A stretch of DNA of 64,000 bases. Source: an uncultured Bacteroidales bacterium (GTDB lineage Bacteria; Bacteroidota; Bacteroidia; Bacteroidales; Paludibacteraceae). Under the pieces are notes generated by a model. It searched no databases. It was not told the origin of the DNA and saw nothing but the letters and a program-made list of their open reading frames with translations. The stretch spans positions 1 through 64,000 of the forward strand of contig CASDOZ010000002.1 of assembly GCA_949282265.1 (NCBI GenBank). The letters run 5' to 3'. Position numbers and translations under genes: made by a program. Each line of letters starts with the position of its first letter. Positions within the stretch are counted from its first letter, which is position 1. Below, one piece after another: positions 1 to 7,529 of the stretch.

Positions 1-404
1 ATTTTGGCATGTATGTTTTGTTTGGGATGAATACGCATTTCAATCCTGCCGGAAACAATATCTTCGATAAACTGATACATTCCGTCTTCCACTTCCTTGT
101 CGTACTTAGCCTCTTGGATGTTCTTTTTTATGTCATTGAAGAATTCCTCTTGCGACTGCTCGTTGTTGGGATTAAAAAGCAGTCCCTGCTGATTGGCCTG
201 ATAAGTCAGTTTGTCTACATTGATGCCTACTAAGATTCTAATATGTGGAGTCTGTTGAATGAACTTTCGGATCCTAAAATATCCGGAAGCTCTGAAATAC
301 CCTACAAGCGCATCAAAGAAATGCACTTTCTTATACTTGAAAACCCCTTCAATTTTTTCAAGTAGCGTATTTTCTTTTTCGTTAGTGAAAAAATTTGTTC
401 CCAT
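1..404 (-). CDS. Phospholipase D-like protein, probably the N-terminus of a PLD-helicase (partial)
   Basis: The reading frame is open from an ATG at 404 to the window edge, so only the first 134 residues are visible. They begin MGTNFFTNEKEN and include a stretch about forming and binding, RASGYFRIRKFIQQTPHIRI, followed near the edge by IHPKQNIHAKI. The H-A-K-I end matches the first half of the HxK(x)4D motif of the phospholipase D superfamily. In Bacteroidetes this kind of N-terminus is usually followed by a SNF2/DEAD-type helicase in a protein of about 1000 residues, often in restriction or defence loci; that remainder is outside the window, so helicase identity is inference. The ATG overlaps the stop of a degraded small ORF just upstream in the same direction. 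A stand-alone PLD nuclease is the alternative. Confidence 0.6.
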   Translation of the reverse strand, partial: MGTNFFTNEKENTLLEKIEGVFKYKKVHFFDALVGYFRASGYFRIRKFIQQTPHIRILVGINVDKLTYQANQQGLLFNPNNEQSQEEFFNDIKKNIQEAKYDKEVEDGMYQFIEDIVSGRIEMRIHPKQNIHAK

Positions 405-406
405 TA

Positions 407-571
407 TTATTTGGTAGTTATAATCAATTTTCTGGAATCAACATCCAGCTTCCTGTAATTTACATCAACATCTCCAATGAAAGCTGCATTTTATTTGAGC
501 AGCATTGGGAAAACAGTGAAACAGCCTTTTCCGAGTCATTCAGCCAACCAATTCCCATTTTTATCTGCCAT
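407..571 (-). pseudogene. Degraded small ORF upstream of the PLD-like gene
   Basis: Reading from an ATG at 571, one frame encodes MADKNGNWLAE, then TGA, LGKGCFTVFPMLLK, then TAA, and then a well-formed segment ending NYRKLDVDSRKLIITTK before a tandem stop. The three pieces are in one frame, so two in-frame nonsense codons, rather than frameshifts, would explain the damage (the TGA could be a mutated TGG). The final TAA TAA TGG overlaps the ATG of the next gene, the layout expected of a translationally coupled small partner gene. I do not recognise the family. The continuity of frame, start and stop argues for a real former gene of 54 codons, but chance is possible in so short a stretch. Confidence 0.4.
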
Positions 572-608
572 AACTAAATTTAAGTCAATATATACCACTT
601 GTTTTGTG

Positions 609-616
609 CAAAGTTA
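609..616 (-). promoter_or_regulatory. Bacteroidetes -7 element for the leftmost minus-strand genes
   Basis: On the minus strand the octamer reads TAACTTTG, an exact match to the Bacteroidetes TAnnTTTG -7 consensus. It lies about 38 bases before the ATG of the degraded small ORF at 571. No clear -33 TTTG is seen at the usual spacing. The rest of 572-755 shows no gene. Confidence 0.5.
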
Positions 617-755
617 AGCTTTTTATCTGAAATATAATACAAAACCTTATGCTTCCGAATCTAAAACAAGATGCCATCCTGCTTTTTTCGGAAACACACA
701 AAACAAAAGGTTTTCCCAGCCCCTTTGAAAATCTCTTGGAAAGTATTCTTTTATT

Positions 756-1649
756 TTACATCCTCAAACTCAGGCCGGCCAGAATGGTATCGGGGCAGAA
801 GTTGAAGACGGAGGCCATCTCGCCTGCCATGCAGAAGCCGCAATCGTTGCAAATGTCCGTACCCTCGCCAATGCAATTGCCGTGGCTGCCGTCCGGATAG
901 ACAAAGTTGGTCACCCAACAACGGCGTTTGAAGTCGTTGCGTTTCATTTTCTTCAAGCCGGAAACGGAGTTCATAATCGGATAACCTTTTTTCTTGTAGG
1001 CGATTACGCGGTCGATTATCCGGTTGCGCAAATCCCTGTCAATCATCAGGTATTCGGTCTCAGGGAAAGGCGTGTGGAAATTGATGGAAATGGATTTGAT
1101 ATGCGGATTGTTGCGGACATATTCAATAGTTTCGTCCACGCTCTCATAGTTCAGCGTATTTACTACCATATTAACGCTCAAGGACTTGTGGTTCGCCGTC
1201 GCGATATTTTGTTCCAGACGTGCAAAAGTTCCCTTGCCACGCACCGCTTCGTGATAAGGCCCTATGCCGTCGAGACTCACCCAAATGGAATCGGCACGGC
1301 AACCCGTAAACGGCAATTGTGCGTTGGTCGTAATGGTGGCCGAAAAGAAACCTATCTCCTTGGCCAAGTCTATCAAATCGTTGATATTTCGCGTGCCATC
1401 ACGCCATATCATTGTTTCACCACCCTCGAAATCGACAAAGCGCGAACCTAAGTTATAGGAATACAGCAAATGTTCGCGCACTTGCTCATAAGTCATGTTA
1501 TGTGGATTCTTCAATTGGTAAACGCTGCAATGCTTGCACCGCAAGTTGCAACGGTCGGAAATGAACAATACGGTTTGCAACGGCTTGCGGCGTCCCAATA
1601 CGCGCGCCCCGAAGAACCACCAACCCAAATAGAAAAACTGTTTCAGCAT
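756..1649 (-). CDS. Radical SAM enzyme with C-terminal cysteine cluster
   Basis: This 297-residue protein carries the radical SAM iron-sulfur motif CNLRCKHC, with Cys34, Cys38 and Cys41 in CX3CX2C spacing. It would ligate a 4Fe-4S cluster that reductively cleaves S-adenosylmethionine. A GGE-type SAM-binding segment (DFEGGET) follows, and WVSLDGIGPYHEAVRG is typical of the barrel. The C-terminus has six further cysteines (244, 259, 267, 270, 273, 285), suggesting an auxiliary cluster of the SPASM or twitch type. It follows the UbiA-like gene by 13 bases in the same direction, so the two are probably one transcript and may modify a shared prenylated or membrane product. The substrate cannot be read from the sequence. 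The assignment to the superfamily is firm; the function is unknown. Confidence 0.9.
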   Translation of the reverse strand: MLKQFFYLGWWFFGARVLGRRKPLQTVLFISDRCNLRCKHCSVYQLKNPHNMTYEQVREHLLYSYNLGSRFVDFEGGETMIWRDGTRNINDLIDLAKEIGFFSATITTNAQLPFTGCRADSIWVSLDGIGPYHEAVRGKGTFARLEQNIATANHKSLSVNMVVNTLNYESVDETIEYVRNNPHIKSISINFHTPFPETEYLMIDRDLRNRIIDRVIAYKKKGYPIMNSVSGLKKMKRNDFKRRCWVTNFVYPDGSHGNCIGEGTDICNDCGFCMAGEMASVFNFCPDTILAGLSLRM

Positions 1650-1662
1650 AGAAGCGTATTTT

Positions 1663-2661
1663 TTAGAAAAATGCGATTATCAGATTAACAAAAACCAATA
1701 TCAGGCAAAAAAACGTAACCAGATTGCGCGCCACCAGCCAACGAATCATGAACCAGTCTATGCCGATACTTTTCATGCCTTCCCAATTGCCCATAGGCCC
1801 CATCCAGAAGGCGGGTTCCAAGGAAATTTCCTTGCCGTATAAGAACGCGTACAACGACCAGACCAAATAAACAGCCATAGGCAGCAACAGGCAGACAAAC
1901 AAATAAGCCCAATGGAACCAACCAAGGCAAACACCCGCCACCACGCAGGCAAACGGCAGCAAATTGAACAAGGCCACAAAAACAAGTTGCAACCATGGCT
2001 TGTCCAGAAGGCGCGCAAACGTCATTTTCCCGACCTTTTCATCGGCGGCATGGTCAAGCACCGAATGCGCAAAAATAATATTGACCACCAATAAGCCGGC
2101 GGCAAACGACAACAAAATAATTTCCCTACCAAACAAGCCGCAAGCGGCATAATGCATACCCAACATCAACAACGGACCGAACATAATTCCGATAACCGGT
2201 TCGCCCAAGCCATGATAGCCCAGTTTAAGCGGTGGAGCGGAATATTCCAGCCCCAGAAATAAACCAGCTAAAGCAATATATACGACCGGTAATCCTCGAA
2301 ACCACAACACGACGAAACCAGCCAAGGCCGCCATCCCCAACATGATAACAATAACACAGGCCAACTGTTTGACAGTTGCTTTGCCCGAAGTGAGGTAATC
2401 GTATTTGGCAATACGGGCACGGATACCTTCCGACGCCATCGCGTTGCGGTTCTCCCCGCTTTTGACACGGTAATCAAAAAAATCATCGGCCAGATTCATA
2501 CCCAAATGGGCGCAAATAATACCGAACAAAGACACCAAAGCGAGCCACCAACTGAAATCATCATGTTTCACCGCCGTTGCAATGGCCAACAACGCAGGCA
2601 AAACGCTCTGTGGCAACGCTATGCTACGTGCATTTTTAATCCAAAATTGAACTTGATTCAT
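1663..2661 (-). CDS. UbiA-family prenyltransferase
   Basis: The 332-residue product is an integral membrane protein with about nine hydrophobic segments. It shows the two aspartate-rich motifs of the UbiA superfamily: NLADDFFDY near residues 56-64, and DHAADEKVGK in the middle of the chain. These bind the magnesium-complexed polyprenyl diphosphate that is transferred to an aromatic or other acceptor. The overall look is MenA-like (1,4-dihydroxy-2-naphthoate prenyltransferase), but the second motif and the coupling to a radical SAM gene make a different acceptor possible. No other menaquinone gene is in the window. The gene starts at an ATG and is first in a two-gene transcript with the radical SAM gene 13 bases downstream. 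Family assignment is strong; the exact reaction is open. Confidence 0.88.
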   Translation of the reverse strand: MNQVQFWIKNARSIALPQSVLPALLAIATAVKHDDFSWWLALVSLFGIICAHLGMNLADDFFDYRVKSGENRNAMASEGIRARIAKYDYLTSGKATVKQLACVIVIMLGMAALAGFVVLWFRGLPVVYIALAGLFLGLEYSAPPLKLGYHGLGEPVIGIMFGPLLMLGMHYAACGLFGREIILLSFAAGLLVVNIIFAHSVLDHAADEKVGKMTFARLLDKPWLQLVFVALFNLLPFACVVAGVCLGWFHWAYLFVCLLLPMAVYLVWSLYAFLYGKEISLEPAFWMGPMGNWEGMKSIGIDWFMIRWLVARNLVTFFCLILVFVNLIIAFF

Positions 2662-2714
2662 AATATAAAGGTTTGGTTAAATGTATAAATTTCTGTCGGA
2701 ATTATCGGCAAGAA

Positions 2715-3083
2715 TCATAGGATTTCCTTACCGAAAGGCACAAGTGCCAAATGTGCCAGTTTAAAATGCTGCAATCCGAACGGTATGCCAATGATAGTGA
2801 TGCAAAGCACCGCGCCCAACACCAAATGGGAAAGGCAAATGCCGATGCCGCCGACAAGAATCCAAATGACATTCATCAAAACGGACAGACAGCCGCCATC
2901 AGATGGCGTACTGCGTATTTCACGGCCAAACGGCACCAGAGCTACCAAGGCAAGTTTCAGAGTCTGCAACCCGAACGGGATACCGATAATCGTAATCATA
3001 AGTATCAGGCTCGCAACGATGTATTCCAGAAAAATCAGCAAGCCGCCCAATATTATCCACAAGATATTCAGCAAAATATTCAT
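2715..3083 (-). CDS. yccF: YccF-domain (DUF307) inner-membrane protein
   Basis: From the ATG at 3083 the product is 122 residues, a normal length for YccF. An upstream in-frame extension to 3161 adds a non-conserved stretch and would read through the predicted -7 promoter element, so I reject it. The protein is two copies of one unit: MNILLNILWIILGG ... IIGIPFGLQTLKLALVALVPFG, then LMNVIWILVGG ... IIGIPFGLQHFKLAHLALVPFG. Each has a pair of membrane segments and the signature IGIPFGLQ. YccF proteins are widespread inner-membrane proteins of unknown biochemical role. It is transcribed away from the accessory island and toward UbiA, with 53 bases between. Confidence 0.9.
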   Translation of the reverse strand: MNILLNILWIILGGLLIFLEYIVASLILMITIIGIPFGLQTLKLALVALVPFGREIRSTPSDGGCLSVLMNVIWILVGGIGICLSHLVLGAVLCITIIGIPFGLQHFKLAHLALVPFGKEIL

Positions 3084-3106
3084 ACAACAGAATTGAAATT
3101 CCGCTG

Positions 3107-3114
3107 CAAAGATA
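3107..3114 (-). promoter_or_regulatory. -7 element of the yccF promoter
   Basis: The minus strand reads TATCTTTG, an exact TAnnTTTG match, 24-31 bases before the chosen yccF ATG at 3083. It supports that start, because the longer reading frame to 3161 would begin upstream of the promoter. No good -33 TTTG is seen. Confidence 0.5.
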
Positions 3115-3261
3115 AGATTTTTGGGGAATATGGATATAATTGGCACAAAATCCCACAACAAGATGAAAAAATCCGATTATTTTATTTAACTTTGCCAACG
3201 GATAGTGGAAGAAACTATCCGAATACATATTTGAAAAAAGAAGCGTTATGCTTATCTTGTA

Positions 3262-3408
3262 GTTTGAGAACCTGAGAAATTTTCAAAACGAGATACACAG
3301 AGAGCATAGTGGTTCCCATGTCCAGCGTGGGCTGCTATCCAAACATCCGTATCTCAGGTTTTCTCAGGACCTTCAAACTAAGATGTGGCATTGCAGTTCC
3401 ACGTTTCG
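3262..3408 (+). repeat. Inverted-repeat element, long copy
   Basis: Left arm 3262-3279 (GTTTGAGAACCTGAGAAA) and right arm 3360-3378 (TTTCTCAGGACCTTCAAAC) pair over about 15 bases with a small internal mismatch, enclosing about 80 bases. The arms are followed by TGGCATTGCAGTTCCACG. The same left arm and the same trailing block recur at 4583-4645 without the middle. It may be a small structured RNA, a MITE-like element or an untranslated leader. Together with the promoter region downstream it fills the roughly 500 bases between yccF and the lipoprotein gene, where I see no gene. Confidence 0.55.
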
Positions 3409-3531
3409 TTTTATATGACCCCCATAAGGAAGGAACTAAGGGGAAAACACTATCAAAAACATCATGAAAACATTAACGTTACCAACACAACGCTATCCAC
3501 ACAGACTAAAAAAAATCCATGTTGTTTTAGT

Positions 3532-3568
3532 TATGCTATGATTTGGCATAGTATACGCCATATTTTTG
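3532..3568 (+). promoter_or_regulatory. Promoter and operator of the island lipoprotein gene
   Basis: An imperfect palindrome TATGCTATGATTTGGCATA at 3532-3550 is followed 10 bases later by the -7 element TATTTTTG at 3561-3568, about 46 bases before the ATG at 3614. The 19-mer matches the one at 15538-15556 upstream of the WYL regulator in 17 of 19 positions, with nearly the same spacing to the -7 element. That makes it a strong candidate binding site for that regulator. Confidence 0.6.
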
Positions 3569-3613
3569 CAGACACTTTGAAATAACAATAATAATAACTT
3601 TCATTTTTTTATT

Positions 3614-4543
3614 ATGAAAACTTACCATGAACATCCGGACAAATTGTCCGCCACGCAAACAGCAACAACGAAACACATGAAAGGAAAGGTAATTGAAAGA
3701 ATGGCAAGAAATTCCATTTTGTTACTTTTTGCAGGCCTTATGTTACCCTCATGCAATGACGGCAAACTGACAAAAGCCGCCGAAGGTACTTGGCAAACCA
3801 CCCTGCAATACAAAGATGAATACGGCAACCCATTGGAACAAGAACTTGTTTACACATTCAAATGCGGCGAATCAGGAGACAACAACCACTTCATCGAGCA
3901 GATTACACAAAGCCTGGAAGAAGAAGCCGATGATTTCATAATAAGCTATACAGCCATTTCTACAATCGAAGGCGACTGGGAAGTGCTGCTGGGAGATTTG
4001 CACACGACATACGACATGTCAACGCTGGAAGTCACCATAACCGATGTAGATTATGAATTATCGGACAACATCAGCTATGACGATGCCCTCGATTACTTCG
4101 AAAGCGCATTAGGAGCTGCCATGTTCGGCCAAGAACTCATCGACACCGATGAACTGGCGGAAGAAATCAGAAAAGAAGCCTACAAAACCATGTACACCCT
4201 CTACGAAAACGACAATGCCAACAACGAGGAGGGAGGCTGCTATCCTGAACTGAAAATTGAAGGCGACATTATGTCTTTCAATGCCGACGAAGGATTGATA
4301 AAACTGGTACGCGTAAATAGCCAGCCAACATCCAGCATAGATTATATGGGAGTATTCAAAAGCCATTTCCCATACGGAATACTAGACGACATTGATACGG
4401 ATGAAATAATTGCCTTGTTCAGCCGATTAAGCAGCGGCAAAGATGCAATGTACGAAAACACCCAAAAAGGGTTCGAAACATTCGCCATGGAGTATTTTGA
4501 AACGGACATGTTCTCACCCGAAGGCGAAGACATGGAGTTCTGA
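3614..4543 (+). CDS. Predicted lipoprotein of unknown function
   Basis: The 309-residue product contains a lipoprotein signal: ILLLFAGLMLPSC, a hydrophobic core ending in a lipobox with the lipid-modified cysteine directly followed by N-D-G. Residues before the core are unusually long if the ATG at 3614 is used. Starts at 3677 (MKGKV) or 3701 (MARNS) would give a more ordinary signal peptide, but the predicted -7 element at 3561 fits 3614. The mature part is acidic, with no domain I recognise; a WQTTLQY segment followed by strand-like stretches hints at a lipocalin-like or DUF4923-type beta protein, which is a guess. The promoter carries the putative WYL-regulator operator. The gene opens the accessory island. 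Confidence 0.7.
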   Translation: MKTYHEHPDKLSATQTATTKHMKGKVIERMARNSILLLFAGLMLPSCNDGKLTKAAEGTWQTTLQYKDEYGNPLEQELVYTFKCGESGDNNHFIEQITQSLEEEADDFIISYTAISTIEGDWEVLLGDLHTTYDMSTLEVTITDVDYELSDNISYDDALDYFESALGAAMFGQELIDTDELAEEIRKEAYKTMYTLYENDNANNEEGGCYPELKIEGDIMSFNADEGLIKLVRVNSQPTSSIDYMGVFKSHFPYGILDDIDTDEIIALFSRLSSGKDAMYENTQKGFETFAMEYFETDMFSPEGEDMEF

Positions 4544-4582
4544 AAATCAATGACATACACAGGAACGTAATGCCCAGCCTTG

Positions 4583-4645
4583 GTTTGAGAACCTGAGATT
4601 TTCCAGAACAAGATAAAGGTACGGCATGCAGCTCCACGTTCTTTG
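4583..4645 (+). repeat. Inverted-repeat element, short copy
   Basis: GTTTGAGAACCTGAGA at 4583-4598 is identical to the left arm of the element at 3262. CGGCATGCAGCTCCACG near 4622-4638 resembles the block that ends that copy (TGGCATTGCAGTTCCACG). The roughly 80-base middle and the right arm of the long copy are missing. It lies in the leader region of the 47-residue ORF at 4694. Confidence 0.5.
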
Positions 4646-4693
4646 ATTTATTAACGTCCGGCCGGAGCTGACGGACATAAAAACCATAATTTT

Positions 4694-4837
4694 ATGTATA
4701 CTTTAAATTTTCCGAACGGCAACGTTCAAACTTATGCAAGTCTAAGTGAATTACAAAACGCTGCAAGAGCTTTGGGTGGTGAAGCCAAAGTAATCTCCAG
4801 CAGTAACAAAACTTATGCGTTTGTACCGAAAAAGTAA
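4694..4837 (+). CDS. Small ORF of 47 residues, unknown
   Basis: An ATG at 4694 opens a frame coding for a 47-residue soluble protein. It begins MYTLNFPNGNVQTYASLSEL and ends KTYAFVPKK before TAA. The composition is protein-like: balanced, with a strand-like opening, a helix around LQNAARALGGEA and a closing strand. It sits between a repeat copy and a perfect 26-base palindrome, so it has its own leader and terminator. I do not recognise a family. Its shape, strand-helix-strand with a basic tail, would suit a small regulatory protein or an antitoxin-like protein, but nothing in the sequence decides this. Confidence 0.55.
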   Translation: MYTLNFPNGNVQTYASLSELQNAARALGGEAKVISSSNKTYAFVPKK

Positions 4838-4855
4838 AAAGACAATTAAATCTTT

Positions 4856-4881
4856 ATCGATTGGCAATATTGCCAATCGAT
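4856..4881 (+). terminator. Perfect 26-base palindrome after the small ORF
   Basis: ATCGATTGGCAAT and its exact reverse complement abut, forming a 13-bp stem with no separate loop bases, 19 bases after the stop of the 47-codon ORF. The tail (ATTCTTGTC) is only weakly T-rich. It may act as a terminator or be a dyad protein-binding site. Confidence 0.45.
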
Positions 4882-4948
4882 ATTCTTGTCATAACAACAC
4901 GATAATTATAAACACAGCCACCAGAAACAAAAAAACTCCAAAACTATT

Positions 4949-5818
4949 ATGAATTATTACGAGAAACAATTAAACGAAGGGTATAATGGAAAACTCAACT
5001 CCTTATTTAAAAAATGGAAAGCGTCTTATCCAGATGGAAACATAGAGGATAAATTCTGTCCTGATGGACTTGTTGTCAAGTACAAGGATGAAGACAGCGG
5101 TTATGACATAAACCAAGAGTGGGAGAAATCCAAAAGGAAAATAATGTTTATTGTTAAAGATTGTCCTGATGATTGGGGGCATGACACTCGGAGACTCTTG
5201 GTAGGTTATGAGGATAATGAAAAGTCGCAAGACAATGCTTGGAAAACCCGGAATTTAAAAGGACGAACAGGTTTTTTCAAGAATATAGCCAGACTTTTAT
5301 ATGGATTGTACTATATGACAGAAGAGAATAAGGGAGAAGAGTTTAATACACAAGTTCACAATATTGACAACCTTGTTAGCGCCATCAACGAAATCCCGTT
5401 TGCCTACATTGAAGCCAAGAAAATAGCCGGAACGAAAACATGTTCTTCTGCTTCATTACGCAAAGCATTAGACAAAGACAGTGGATTCCTGATGGACGAA
5501 ATAAACATCCTCAAACCCAACATCATTGTCTGCTGTGACAACAATGGTGACATTTTCAACAGCCTTGTCAAGAATTATTTCAATAGCATCATTCCGGATG
5601 AAGATTGCCGTTGGGATTATGAATTTGAATTAGAAGACGGCACAAAATGTGGTTTTTATTGTAAATTGTATTATTACCCGGAAAAAGGCATTCTCCTTTT
5701 CAACTCTTATCATCCAACAAGACTGGGAAAAGCTGAATGGAAAATATGCGAAAAAGTTCTCCATCCATTCCGCCAGTTCTTTCATAAATACAAGACATTT
5801 GATATAATAGCCAAATAA
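4949..5818 (+). CDS. Hypothetical protein, possibly uracil-DNA-glycosylase-like fold
   Basis: The 289-residue soluble protein starts at an ATG after an A-rich leader. Visible landmarks are KIMFIVKDCPDDWG near residue 65, LKPNIIVCCDNNGDIF in the second half, and FNSYHPTRLGKAEW near the C-terminus. The arrangement of an early substrate-loop-like segment, a hydrophobic strand after P-N and a late H-P-T resembles uracil-DNA glycosylase-like folds. The catalytic pattern is not clear, so this is only a hint. It leads a likely three-gene transcript with the DUF4236 gene 9 bases downstream and the membrane protein after it. Function unknown. Confidence 0.7.
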   Translation: MNYYEKQLNEGYNGKLNSLFKKWKASYPDGNIEDKFCPDGLVVKYKDEDSGYDINQEWEKSKRKIMFIVKDCPDDWGHDTRRLLVGYEDNEKSQDNAWKTRNLKGRTGFFKNIARLLYGLYYMTEENKGEEFNTQVHNIDNLVSAINEIPFAYIEAKKIAGTKTCSSASLRKALDKDSGFLMDEINILKPNIIVCCDNNGDIFNSLVKNYFNSIIPDEDCRWDYEFELEDGTKCGFYCKLYYYPEKGILLFNSYHPTRLGKAEWKICEKVLHPFRQFFHKYKTFDIIAK

Positions 5819-5827
5819 TTTTAAATT

Positions 5828-6022
5828 ATGGTTTACATGCGTTTTTGGAGAAGGATACGTTTGTTACCTAAAGTTTTTCTCAATATAAGCAAAACGGGAA
5901 TCTCGCTAACTATTGCTTCTCGTGTGTTGAATATCACTTTTGGTAGAAACGGAGTACGATTTACGACCGGCCTGCGAGGAACAGGATTATCATTCACCGA
6001 ATATAAAAAATATAAGAAATAG
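5828..6022 (+). CDS. DUF4236 small protein
   Basis: This 64-residue protein matches the DUF4236 pattern closely. A basic start (MRFWRRIRLLPKVFLNISKTG) is followed by ISLTI, then ITFGRNGVRFTTGLRGTGLSFTEY, with the conserved G-x-G-x-R and GTGLS turns. The methionine at 5837 (MRFW) is the more typical start; 5828 adds MVY. DUF4236 domains are small predicted beta-rich modules found alone or fused to SHOCT or other domains, often near mobile or defence genes; their role is unknown. Spacing to its neighbours is 9 and 5 bases, so it is co-transcribed. Confidence 0.85.
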   Translation: MVYMRFWRRIRLLPKVFLNISKTGISLTIASRVLNITFGRNGVRFTTGLRGTGLSFTEYKKYKK

Positions 6023-6027
6023 ATATC

Positions 6028-7455
6028 ATGTCAAAAAAAGAAAACAATCCAGTAAAAGACGCAAAAAATGGGTGTCTTGCTTTGATAGGACTAAGCGTCC
6101 TAATACTGATTCTCACTATATTATCCATACTGGTACAATGTGTCCCACTTGTAACACCTATTGTGTTTCTGATTATGTTCCTGGTAAACAGATATACTTA
6201 TAGGCACACCGATTGGTTACACATTTTCAATGGATTTTGGCTTTTGGAAAGCGAAAAGGAAGATTTCATACGCGTTGGCAGCATTATATATCATGCCAAG
6301 GTAAATAAGAACAATGTACATGCCGCGGTTCAAAACGAGGGAATACACATCAATCAGAATGGCAGAATCTCTGCCAAAAGCTATCGAGGGAAACACCTGC
6401 GTAATACACTTGAAGACGCCAATGCAACAATAGACGAGTATCTGCCGATTTACGAGCATCTCAAAAACACCCCTAAAAACCGTTGGAAAACGGCAAGAAA
6501 ACATTTTGCAAGATACAAAGGGGCTGGTTGGGCGTGTGTTGTATGGGTGGCTTTCATTGTGTTTTCAGCCGGCAATCCGATACCAGGATTCAAACAATAT
6601 GTTTCCAATATCGGTCAAACAGGGGAATGGGGAATATCAGCAATATTGGATTTGTGGGATTTTTCATCTGGTTCTTCTTCCGATACCATTGCTGTTTCTT
6701 CCGGAGAACAGCCGACTGATGCAAGAGAGGCATCCGAAGAAGTTAGCGTTGAAAACAATTCTCAGACCGAATTTGCAGGCATATTGTGGACTGCTGTGTT
6801 CTTTTCATTAATTGTGTATGCAGTTTTGATGGCAGTTGCGACCATTGTCTTTAGAACCAAATACAAATGTCCCCCGCAAGTAGACATGGAAAATGTAGAG
6901 TCATATAATATCCATTATGATCCAAGACCCAAGAAAAAAACACCAAAGGACAAGAAAGAAAAACAATTCCAAAAGACCGATATGGAAAATGTAGCAATAA
7001 AGTCAATACCCGCTCCTGTAGTGGAGAATGTGGAAGAGGAGAAATTACCCTTAAAGAAAGAAACTTATTGTTCGAACGAGCATGAAACATTCCATTCTTG
7101 GGCTGAGAAGCTCAAATCTGAAGGTTATATTCCAACCGGAACATGGGAAAACTGGACAACTGCAGGTCAATGGAAAAATTTGTCCGTCAAACTTCCTTTG
7201 TCGGATATTGAAATCCGTGTAACGGTGGAATACGATGCTAAGAGCAAAAAAACATATTGCGGCATTCAGAAAGTAAGCGAGCAAGAACAAGTCTCGCAAC
7301 AGCTACTGGACAGTGAGAAATTCAAAGAGATAATGAATAAAACAGGTATGTCTGTCAAAAATAATGAATGGTGGTATTGTTTGAAGTTCGTTTCTTTCTC
7401 ACATGCTTACGAAGAACTACATAAGCTTATAGGTGTTATTGCTGAATCAAAATGA
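6028..7455 (+). CDS. Multi-pass membrane protein of unknown function
   Basis: The 475-residue protein has two adjacent hydrophobic segments near residues 17-53, a third near 168-185 and a fourth near 250-275. They are separated by soluble loops rich in charged and Ser residues. A Lys/Pro-rich linker (PKKKTPKDKKEKQ) leads to a soluble C-terminal domain of about 120 residues with repeated Trp (TGTWENWTTAGQWKN, NNEWWYCLKF). I do not recognise the domains. It closes the three-gene run that starts at 4949 and is followed by a strong intrinsic terminator. Location at the membrane is well supported; function is not. Confidence 0.7.
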   Translation: MSKKENNPVKDAKNGCLALIGLSVLILILTILSILVQCVPLVTPIVFLIMFLVNRYTYRHTDWLHIFNGFWLLESEKEDFIRVGSIIYHAKVNKNNVHAAVQNEGIHINQNGRISAKSYRGKHLRNTLEDANATIDEYLPIYEHLKNTPKNRWKTARKHFARYKGAGWACVVWVAFIVFSAGNPIPGFKQYVSNIGQTGEWGISAILDLWDFSSGSSSDTIAVSSGEQPTDAREASEEVSVENNSQTEFAGILWTAVFFSLIVYAVLMAVATIVFRTKYKCPPQVDMENVESYNIHYDPRPKKKTPKDKKEKQFQKTDMENVAIKSIPAPVVENVEEEKLPLKKETYCSNEHETFHSWAEKLKSEGYIPTGTWENWTTAGQWKNLSVKLPLSDIEIRVTVEYDAKSKKTYCGIQKVSEQEQVSQQLLDSEKFKEIMNKTGMSVKNNEWWYCLKFVSFSHAYEELHKLIGVIAESK

Positions 7456-7529
7456 TGATGCGCCAATTTTAAAAGGACACTTCCGAAAACAAATTCCCTT
7501 GTCTGGCTTTAGTTCTATCTAATCCACGA

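Noticed and set aside
882..1451. A long plus-strand reading frame of 189 codons opposite the radical SAM gene
   Set aside because: It is the complementary strand of a firmly identified gene, has no recognisable domain and no promoter of its own.
3083..3161. Longer YccF start at 3161
   Set aside because: The extension is not like YccF and the -7 element at 3107-3114 lies inside it.
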